Shown here piece after piece: positions 24,786-35,000 of a DNA stretch of 64,000 nt. The position numbers were made by a program, and so were the translations under genes. How positions within the stretch are numbered: position 1 is the stretch's first letter; each line of letters begins with the position of its first letter. Below the pieces are notes generated by a model. That model was not told the DNA's origin. It was given only the letters and a program-made list of their open reading frames with translations, and ran no database searches. The DNA comes from Stichopus chloronotus (Eukaryota; Echinodermata; Holothuroidea; Aspidochirotida; Stichopodidae): the NCBI GenBank assembly GCA_021234535.1, contig CM037830.1, forward strand, positions 2,082,170 through 2,146,169, read 5' to 3'.

Positions 24786-25805
24786 TTACGATCACGATCA
24801 GGTCCATCTCGGTATTAATGAAACGTTACCAAAACCGAAAATTCATTTTCGAGGAATTATATTGAAACTTCAAGAAAGACTGGCTTTGGACCCACAATGA
24901 ACCTGAGTAAAATACGATCACTGATGATAAAACGGTTCGTCGGTGGGTGGACTAAGTGTGCCATATATATGCAAGATGTCACCAGCATTGCCGACCAGGT
25001 CCGGATCTACGATCTTTTTTTTGAGGGGGGGGGGGGAAGGGGGAGGTACGAGATAGATTCACTCGTGGGGGTAGGGAGAATGTCTTCCATTTGAAGGATT
25101 TTCATAAAAATAGTGTTTTCGATATGGTGTACGAAGTACTATATCGAAATCAATACGAGAAGAGCAACACAGTTAGTTTTGCAATATGTGTTAAAGGCAA
25201 AAATCATGATCGATTTTTGAATTTTTTTTATTAGGAGGGCGGTGGAGAACGTGCACCCCTTCCTGGTTGGGAGCCACTTCTGGTGCCGATCATTGCTGGC
25301 CGAGTCAGTAATATCGCCATGTGGTACTTGGAAGGTCTTGCGCAGGCTGAGAAACTAGAATACCAAGTGACTTTCAAGTTACTACTTCAAGTTTGCGCAC
25401 ATCGATTTCCAAATGTGTCATATATACATGACTTTGGTCTACTTGCATAAATTTTTCCTGCCATCCGTAAGAGCGCATAAAGCAATCTTTACAGCCAATC
25501 CCTGTATGCGTGTACAAAGCTGTCGTTACTCGTTACGTCTTGATACGGTATGCAGCACTAGGAGTGTTCCTGCATGCCTACAAGGTATCTATCCATTTTA
25601 TGGAGGGGTCACCTTTAAAATTTATTGAGGTCAGCTGCCACGGTCAAAATTTGAAGTTTTAGAGACCTTAAGGCCGGACATTCGTTTATACTCAAAAGTT
25701 GGTAGCACTGAATGATCCCTGTTCTTTTTTAAAGTTCATTCGAAGTCCACAGTTGGCCAATTTTTTTTCGATGGCATGTCGTTGAGGGTCTTAAATTATT
25801 TAGGA

Positions 25806-25885
25806 TCCATCAATCAATCCATCCATTCATCCATCCATCGATCAATAAATAAATTAGTCAATCAATCAATCAATTAATTAAACTT
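25806..25885. repeat. ATCC/ATCA simple repeat
   Basis: Tetranucleotide-type repetition of CATC, AATC and AATA units over about 80 bp. Confidence 0.85.
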
Positions 25886-26439
25886 GTTGACATTCGACAT
25901 TAGATGGTGGGGTGCAGTGGTAGAAAATGCCTGTTATGAAAAGGTGGAAGGCCATATGAGAAGAGTTGAGTATTTGCAACAGCTTTCTCATGTTCAGTAT
26001 GTTACTATGCCACGCAGTTTAGTCGGCATGCGTGTACGTGTTTCGCCATTTTGTCCATAATTATGAAAATCGTGAAATGTTAGTCACCAGTTCACATGTC
26101 TTTCGCTGACATAACCTTTGTGTCACTATATCCCCTTTAAAAGAGGCCTAGATGGTCCGGACTCCTTTCACATCAGAACGCGGAAAGTGTCCAAGGAGGC
26201 TTGAAATATGGCGAATCTTACACTTCCCCTCTTACTGTACGTTATCTTATTGATCAAGTGTGAATATGTGCTCCCTTTCATTAGTGCCATGGTAATTTCT
26301 GTTTACATTCTATTCACGTTCACGAGCTGCCTAGCCAGCAAAAGTTTTTTTTTCGAAATATTGTGAGACGTTTCTCTGGAAATTCCCTTATATGTATAAC
26401 CATTTTTCATACATCACCCCCACCCCCCCCCCAAAAAAA

Positions 26440-26870
26440 AGTTTCCAAACGCCGGTGCGCCTATGTGTTCAGCCCCCAAATATTTGCGAAGTACTAAAAA
26501 ATGAAAGATGATGCGTAATCCATTATTATTGTTGCATCACCTCAAACCACCAGAATATGTATTACCAGTTGGCATAGATTGATTTTTCGCATGAATTGAG
26601 GAATTGCAAATATGATATTTCAACTTCCAGGCTGGGCACATGCAGCCAGAGATTCCAGGCGCCGGTGCCCCTGTGTGTTCAGTCCCCAGATATTTGTCAA
26701 TTACTCAAAGACACAAATGAAAGAGGGTGCCGCGTAATTCATCACGATTCTTGGATCACCTCAACCAAGCTGATATGTGTTACCGTTTTTCATAGTTTGA
26801 TTTTTTTTTTTTCACATAAACTGAGGAATTGGAAACATGATATCCCTATGTCAAGACTGGGTTCATGCAG
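26440..26870 (+). repeat. Tandem duplication, period about 210 bp
   Basis: The block starting 'gccggtgcgcctatgtgttc' at 26451 recurs at 26661 as 'gccggtgcccctgtgtgttc'. Both are followed by an ATATTTG motif, an AAATGAAAGA motif, a TCACCTCAA motif and 'tgaggaattg'. A C/A-rich tract precedes the first copy. Confidence 0.75.
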
Positions 26871-29800
26871 CTCAATGACACCCGGGAGGGCCGATTCCCA
26901 TCGGGGTGGGGGATTGAAGAGCCACCCCCAAACATTTTTGTACACTCTGCTGTCAACTAATGTTGGCGCTCCTCTCGGATAGTCCTGCCATTACTCACCC
27001 CCCCCCCCCCACCCATCCACCCTCCAATACTTTTTTTTTCGCTCATGATGTACTCCTAGTGTCCGAAACTGTCGGGTTGGTCGACTACTCAGTTGTTATC
27101 ATCCAGCTTAGTCGGAATTGTTCACCTTTACATCCCCCACCCTTCTAAGGATATGACCATAGCTACCGCCTTGTCCGTTTTGTGACACATAGCACCCTCT
27201 TGAAGCAATGTAAAGTGAGCTATAACATTGCTTATAAACAATGATTAGTGTATACTAACCCCCCGAACAGGGTTGTAGCTAGGGGTATACTATTGGAGAG
27301 AGCCGGTGAGACCTGTGAGGTTGAAAATTCCGAATGGCGGGATGCTTTTTGCAACTGAGTGGTGACGTCACCGCGACACTTTCGGACTGATACGAATACC
27401 TTATCACAGGCGGATCTAAGATATTATAACAAAGGGGATGCGAAAAGGTGCCCAGCCATAGAAGAGGGATCTCATTTCTGTAGTGCCTCAATTCATGTAC
27501 AGAAAAAAAAACTAGGAATAATAGTGGTATGAATCACAATGAATTATGCATCCTCTCTAATTTTTTCTTGGACAACTTGGCAAATATTTGGAGGATGAAC
27601 ACATACCTTTAGTCTACCGATTTTTTTTACCAGGAGGGAGGTACGCGTGCTCTTCGTCCTATTATAAAGCCCCAAAATTGGAGCGACAGTGAATATGAAC
27701 GGCGTCATGCTCACTGGGGTGGCGCTAGGTGGGCGCTGGGGGGGGGGGGGTGATGAGATGGGTGATCGCCGACACAGTGGAAAATTTAAGGGGGGGGGGG
27801 GATTGTTTAACTACCAGGTAAACCACAGAGAAAATCTTGTGCACTATTTTGCACTACATATGCTTTTCCGATAAATCCCAATTTCCAGAAAAGTTACCCC
27901 GCCAATTTTTACTTTCAGCGGATTACATTTCCTTATTCCTGGTGCAATTGTGGATGATTGCATAACAAAGTTAAGCTATAATCTTTGTACCGATAAGCGT
28001 TGTAAAGGATAGTGACCTTGATGCAAAGAACATTCTGGCATACAATGGTACCTGGGTAGATGAAATCATGAGAGGAGTGATGACTGGCCCGGAGAGGAGT
28101 GGAAGGGAACGAGTTGAACCTTGCTCTTTAGGGAAATATTTCAACTGCCAGGTAACCTTAGACGCAATCTGGTGCAATATTTGGCATCTTATGAAGTTAC
28201 ATTTTTCGCACGAAATGGTAATTAGCCTACCAGAACAGCTAACTGAACAGTTCCTGACTGTGACAATATTTTTTTGAATTTTGAGAGATTTTTAAGTACC
28301 AAGTAAGCTTGGAAAATATCTGATACAAAGTTTTGCATCTATACTTTGCAGTCACATTTACTTTCCCAAGAAATTTCTAGTTTCCACAAAAGGTTTCAAC
28401 AACTATCCATATTTTCTGGAATTAAGGAATTGAGACGGTGTCAGATGTAAAGTAATTAATAAGGTGTTAGATTTAGAGGAATTAATAAGGTGTTATATAA
28501 ATGACGACGATAACGCAAACAATGATTAAAATCATCAGGAGGATAGAAACTTTATTTTTAAAAAGGCGGGAAGCTGTTTCAAATCTCAGATTTTTGATTT
28601 GGTCAAAACATTTATTCAAAATTCTGTTTTTTGTTTTAGTACACTTTCGTGAGAAATTTCATTATTAGAGTGAGAATTGGTTGAAATGCGGGAGTCTCAA
28701 GCTCAGTGTTTGTTGACAGCCGTTTGTTCCCTTCTCTATTATCGTACGTCGCAGATTTGAAATCTGCTGACCTTCAATGACCTGCGAAGGTTGAGCATAT
28801 CACACCAGCAATGCTATGTGAGTTTTACTCTGAAAGCTTTCAATGTTTCACTGGAGGTATTATGTTACAATATTACCTCTGGCAACCTTTGATTAAAACT
28901 CATTCTATATTTCACTAGCAAAGGTCCACTATCATAGGCTAAGCGGAACTCCAGGTCTTGTAGGGGTTCATCTGAACCCCCTGAGTGTCCCTCCCCCCTG
29001 GATACAGGCCTGCTGTAACTGCATACAGTACTGTATACGTATAGGTTCCCTTCTCATCAAAAGTCATCTACCTTTAACGATAAGAACTGATCAGGCCGGG
29101 GGAATTGGGTAAAGTACAAAAAAAAAAAAAAAAATAATGCTCCCACACCAATGGTACCAGTGCTAATCACTGTCAGACCCATTCCTTCGTTATTGGAGGG
29201 GCCAAAACTAATGTTACAATGATTTGGGAGGGGGTCCTACATTATGGGAAAGGTAGGCAGAAACTGAATGCATTCAGATATAATCTAGTGTACAATTGTA
29301 ATAGTTTTCCTTTAAAATAGTTTATTTTCCTAGGCATTATTATCGATGCCTTAATCCTTTTTTTTTGGAAATTTTATTGCCCACCTTGTGATCCGCCAGT
29401 GTTCCCAACTGAGACCCTGCAGAACTGGTTACTATTAACTGGAGTGTTTGTATCTTTTTTATGATGGCATTCGGTACTGTAGTAAGAAACGGGGTAAGGT
29501 ACCGATCCTGTGCAAAACATGAACACACAACATAAGAAATGCACAGGCAACAAGAGAATTGCAAGCAGCATAAGTATGCCATGTCATTATATTCTAGTCT
29601 TCTGTATCAAAACTTTGGTACACATTATAGACCAAGCATGCTTCTGAATGTACAGAAATATATGAATGTACAGGAACGCCTCCTCTAACACACCCACAGA
29701 CGAACATACCCTAAGAATGATGAAGTTTCATCCATTCACTGTTACATCACTGATTCAAAAATATCAGAGAGTTTTAAGGAGACAAAATTTCAACAAGATT

Positions 29801-29975
29801 AAGGATCAGAGGAGATGCTGATGTTTGGATTGCTGTTTAAAAGTAATCACTGAATACTGATGATTAAATCACAGTGGAACAACCCACACTATTTTGCTAA
29901 AAATGCTCTCAGAGTTGACAACGTGTTATATGAAAGTGAAACCCTAATTTATTCATGAAGCTATGTTACAAGTTA

Positions 29976-30055
29976 GCTGATCAACTTAATGATACTATGG
30001 TGATGCTGTTGTGATGCTGATCAACTTAGTGATACTATGGTGATGCTGTTGTGAT
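29976..30055 (+). repeat. 40-bp unit in two tandem copies
   Basis: Copies at 29976-30015 and 30016-30055 differ at a single position. Such near-identity suggests a recent duplication. Confidence 0.9.
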
Positions 30056-30406
30056 GCTACGCTGTGTAGCTTTGAGTTATCCTGGTTCAAATGATGTTGG
30101 AGTTCTTGAGCGAGTACCTTTACAGTACTTTCTCTATAAAGTAGAACAAGGAAACTACAGCAGAACAGTGTTGTTTAGGAGAAGTCTGTACCAGTTGTGA
30201 TAGTTCCAGACCAGTTACTGATCAATTATTGATTATGTAATATTGCATTTTATGACCTCTACCCATAACACAGGAGCAGACAAACACAACACCCTTTTGT
30301 CCAAAATTGCCAAACAACAATTTTATCTGGAAATAAAGGGTACTTCACAATAACTGGTGATTGTTCTTGTATAATATATGTTTTTTTTAGGAGTGACATA
30401 TCACTT

Positions 30407-30754
30407 TAAAGGGGCTCATTGAGTTGGTTCACAAATTTCTTGATACTTTGCTTCACCTCTTGAGTATCACTCATATATTGATGGTAAAAGGCCAACCTAT
30501 TGGAGATACTGAATGTATGACACACAACGGAAGCAATAATGATTGGGTAATTAACGATCAAAATCACTCACTGAAAATCTGTGACCAGACACTTTTTACT
30601 GTAATGTATGAACCATATCATAAAAATAGTACAATTTCTCACATTTTCAGAAACTGTGGAGTAGAAATAGATACATGAATAATGAGGCTAATTAGAAGTA
30701 TTGGCATGTAAACTTGCCACAAAATAAACCATATCAACTCAATGAGTCCCTTTA
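30407..30754. mobile_element. 348-bp MITE with AAAGGG-type ends
   Basis: The left end TAAAGGGGCTCATTGAGTTG and the right end, reverse-complemented, TAAAGGGACTCATTGAGTTG differ at one position in 20. The interior is AT-rich with no recognised coding content. A single similar end (TTAAAGGGACACACTGAGTT) lies near 24269. No clear target duplication beyond T/A-rich flanks. Confidence 0.75.
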
Positions 30755-31696
30755 GCTGCAGATTATCATCCATTCAAACGATGGTGGTCAGTTCTACCTT
30801 CAATTACAGTGCAGTAAAAACCAGATCAAACAAAGAGAACCTATCCAACCATTGTCCAACCATTACAATGTCAGAAAAAAAAAAGCTAAACTTGGAGCAA
30901 GGTCTGCAAGGACTAAATTTAGTTCACATAGAGGGCTCACCATTTACTATACTACTCACTGTGAAGGATACTACCAAGTTTAAACAAGCAAGATTAATAT
31001 ACACTTGAAGATGGATAACACTAGGTGTACTAGATGTACAGTAGGTATCAAAGGTTAATTGGGCGGACTATTTTGAATTTGCATCCAGTTCGTACATGCA
31101 AATGTCTTTCAGACATCAACTGTTATGGTACCATTTATGCCACCCATGAACTATAACATCACAGTGGCTGCTATGCCATCTACCTTTCATGTGACATCAT
31201 AACTTACATACTCCAACTTCATTTTGATACAACAGTAAAAATACCTCAAATAATAATCAATAATAAACCAATAATCAATACCTCAAAAAGGAAAAGCAGG
31301 ATTTGAAAACCTTTTCCAGGATGCTAACATTGACTTTGTCTTTTCAAACTACGTTTTGATCTCCTTCCCTTTACTTCAGGGAATAACAATCCAAGAGATG
31401 AATACTGCCCTCTTTCAGTTGGGTATCGTTTCAAGTACGACCATTCGTAATCAATCAACGTTTGAAGGTATCTCTCAAATGTCATCACTAAACTGGTAAC
31501 TCTGACAAATCTGCATTTTTTTTTGTGTGTAAAATGTTTGCAAGAGAGACTCGTTGTTGGGAGTCTGAGTTGTTCAGATATGTACCCAAGTGAAGGTCCC
31601 TGTAACTACAGTACAGTATCTCCATATTCTTCTCCGAGTGACGGAGAATTTGGTCTGACTACGATGGCTTCAATAAAAATCTAAGATGAAAGTGGG

Positions 31697-32013
31697 TCAT
31701 AACACTTCTTTTGGAGCTTTATCTGCATCTGTTTTCTCGGTTTCTTCGTCGGCTTTTGACGTTGCAACATCGTCTTCTTCCTTTTTTGAATCTCTGTCCT
31801 CTTCATCCTCACGAGGAGGATAAACTTCAGGATAGTGTGACATGCAGACTTGCATGTCTCTAAACTTTTCTAAGCAATCTGAGCCTTTAGGATCTGCTTC
31901 ACTGTAGTGGAAACAGGAAAAGGCTTCTCTAAACTCAGGACCACAGGGACCGCTCGGCATCCCTCCCAGACAGGGACAATTCCAATTAATCTCACCTGAA
32001 GGAAGAATTAATC
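31697..32013 (-). CDS. CHCHD4: CHCHD4 coding exon 3, CPC and twin CX9C domain
   Basis: The acceptor (TATATTTTCCCAG) is followed by codons for [17 protein letters not shown] and the whole CHCH domain, ending at a TAA in 31697-31699. All six functional cysteines are in this exon. The last 45 codons encode a Glu/Asp/Lys-rich tail. Confidence 0.95.
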
Positions 32014-35000
32014 CTGGGAAAATATAGGAAAAGAAAGAAAAAAAAAATTAAATGTTGCTTTCATATGAGGACCATTTGTTAGAGTACACAGTATTGGTAA
32101 CATCACAGAGGTAAGGTAAGTATTCTTTCCTCTAAAACAACAATATAAAATCCCAAGAGTATGTAGGTTGCAAGACTCGTAAAATTACTGCAATCTTTTC
32201 ATGTGCACATTTATATTACTGCACAGCTCTTTACTTCTTAACCTTACTCCTTGGATCCAAGCAACAATTGTTCTATATTGCACTTATTATCTCATCCCTA
32301 TACAGTAAGTAGTATGCCCACACAACAGACATGTACTAGGCCTACTCATGCACCTGACTGCATTCATAATACCAACATCCATGAACTAGCTGACTCAGTT
32401 TGCATACAGATGGTATGCTACTGACATTTATGTACAGTAAGTCAACATAATCAATTACACTCAGTGACACTCAATACTGCTTTTCCTAAAGATATAAATC
32501 TTCATGATTTTTAATTCCTTGTCAAAGGCAAAAGGAAACAATGCTATGGTGATTGTGTGTGTATGTGTGTGTGTGTATTTGACACCTTGCTTGTAGCCAC
32601 AATACCTCAAGAAGGGTAACGTTGACTGAACTCATACTTGGCGTGTGGGCTGGTCATATTGAGTAGATGATTCCTACATTTTTTGGAAGAGGTCAAAGGC
32701 TGTTTGAGGTCACCAGACGTCAAAATGTGAAAACCTTGTAAACACAATATCTCAAGAAGGGAAATTGTGACTAATATCATACTTAGTGTGTGGGTTGATC
32801 AGAGTGAGCAGATGGTAACATATGTTTTTGGTGAAAGTCAAAGGTCATTTGAGGTCATCAGAGGTCAAACTGTGAAACCTTGTAAACAAGGTATCTCAAG
32901 AACCGTCATCTTGACTAATTTCATACTTAGAGTGTGGGTTGGTCATAGAGAGTAGATGTCCCTATTGTTTTGGGTGGAGATCAAAGGTCATTGAGGTCAG
33001 CAGAGTTCAAACTATGAAAACCTTGTAAACAAGGTATCTCAAGAAGGGTATACTTGACTGATTTCATAGTTAGTGTGTGTTGGTCATACTGAGTAGATGA
33101 TCCCTATTGTTTTGGGTGAAAGTCAAAGGTCATTTGAGGTCAGCAGAGGTCAACCTGTGAAAAACTTGTAAACACAATATGTCAAGGGTTTAATCTTGAC
33201 TGATTTCATACTTAGTGTGTGGGTTGGTCATAGTGAGTGGATGATTCCCATTGATTTTGGTGGAAGTGAAATTTCATTTGAGGTCACCTGAGGTCAAATT
33301 TACCCAACTGCCATTTCACTGAGTTCCAGCATCTGATCAAAATGGCCAAAATTTGAAAAATTGCCATTTTGCCCAGTTTGAATATCTCAGCAAAGTGAAA
33401 AAATTACAAAAACTTGTCATTTTCCCAAGATAGAACAACTCATCACAATGGCAAAATTCGGAAAACTGTCATTTTGTTGACTTATAACATCTCCGCAAAA
33501 TTCCAAAAACTGTCAATTTGCCAAGTTTGATAAGCTCGTCAAAGTAACAAATTACAAAAATTGCTCTTTTGCTGAGTTTGAACTTCTCTTCAAAATGACA
33601 AAATCTGGAAAATTGTCATTTTGCTGAATAAAACAACTCATCAAAATAGCAACTCATCAAAATAGCAAACTTCAGAAAAATGTAATTTATTTTGACTTAA
33701 AACATCTTGCCAAATGGCAAAATTCTGAAAATAGTCATCTTGCAATTTTTCGAATTTTGTGAGTTTGACGAGCTGTTTGAAAATGGCAAATGGACAATTT
33801 TTGGAACTTGGTAAAATGGCAGTTTTGTGAATGTTGCCACTTTGACGAGATGTTCTAAGTCAACAAAATGACAATTTTCCGGATTTTGCCATTTTGATGA
33901 GTGGTTCCATCTCAAAAATAAGACAATTTCCCTTAATTTTGTCCATTTTAAAAATATGCTGAATAACATCCAAATGACAAATTTCAGATTTTTGTCATTT
34001 TATGAAGTTTATTAAGTCGTCAAAATGTCAATCTTACAAAATTTGTCATTTTGCCGAGATGGTTCTTGTCTTTTGCATGTCCCTTCTACGCTTCCGTAAG
34101 GAAAGGCTAGAACGTTTCACAATCATCTGGGGCAGGAGCAATGATCATGGACAGTAGGTGGTTGGGATTTATTCGTAACCACATTTTCTAGTTCTTTTTG
34201 GTATCCAAACCTTATGTCAGGACAGTGAGGTCATATACTTCATTGGATGATGAAAACAGGCATTCAGTTACATTTACAGCAGCAATATCATAAAATAAAC
34301 CAAATAATACTTGCCCTCTGCTTCTTCACTTGGGTCATCATCCAATATGCTAATTATTTCATCTTTTACTGGGCCTTCATGGTCTTCTTGGGTGACAAAA
34401 ATTATCTTGTCTTTCCCTGTTCAAAGAAATATATTGCAATGTCATAAGTACCTCCAACACTTTTGTAGTAATTCATATCACATTCTTCTCTAATTTGAAT
34501 ACTTATAACCTTTTACTGCATTCATGGAGGAAGATGCCGTGCCCAACCATACCTAGACACGTATCTAACAATGTCCTTCTTAAGAAAATAAACCTGATGC
34601 TTTCTAAATATGTGATTAATCTACTTACTGTATGATCACCAGATTTGTTTTAAGTATGTTGCTAGCTATGCTTGAACAAGTCTGTGATCCTCACTGACAT
34701 GTCAGTATGATAGCTCTACTTTGAAAGGTTAAAGTACAGTCTACAGTATTTCATTAGGTACAGTACTATTTGTAAAACAATTTAACATATAGAATCTTCC
34801 AAGGCTACAAATGAACAGGCAGTTGAAAATTCCACAGAAAAGAAGGGGGCTCTACATTAGTCAGAGATGGCTGTCTGCCCCAGTTTTTACAATCCCGAGT
34901 ACATCTACTTTAATGCTGGTGGGCTCTGGTAAATCAGTAAATATACATTACGCCAGTCTGCATTCCATCTTCACATACACATAAGATAAAATTTGTGGGC

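Larger units (their letters stand above)
23706..31696. other. Interval between the unknown exon and CHCHD4, no recognised exons
   Basis: I recognise no coding exon on either strand. The interval would hold the remaining exons of the plus-strand gene starting at 23573 and the 3' UTR of CHCHD4, but I cannot place them. Contents: E-box palindromes (24755-24785), a G tract near 25025, an ATCC simple repeat (25806-25885), a 210-bp duplication (26440-26870), G/C tracts near 26425, 27000, 27740 and 27790, a 40-bp tandem pair and a MITE at 30407-30754. Confidence 0.5.
32014..34314 (-). other. CHCHD4 intron 2
   Basis: No coding content recognised. Nearly 1.5 kb of this 2.3-kb intron is repetitive: the AGGTCA satellite (32580-33300) followed directly by a long foldback (33310-34065). 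A (TG)n tract lies at 32556-32578. Confidence 0.7.

Noticed and set aside
25234..25366. Possible exon after a T-rich acceptor near 25235
   Set aside because: The open frame is short and ends in a stop without a donor. The segment looks like part of the G-rich dispersed repeat beginning near 25013.
26596..26982. 128-codon plus-strand ORF
   Set aside because: It spans the second copy of a 210-bp tandem duplication and has no protein-like conservation.
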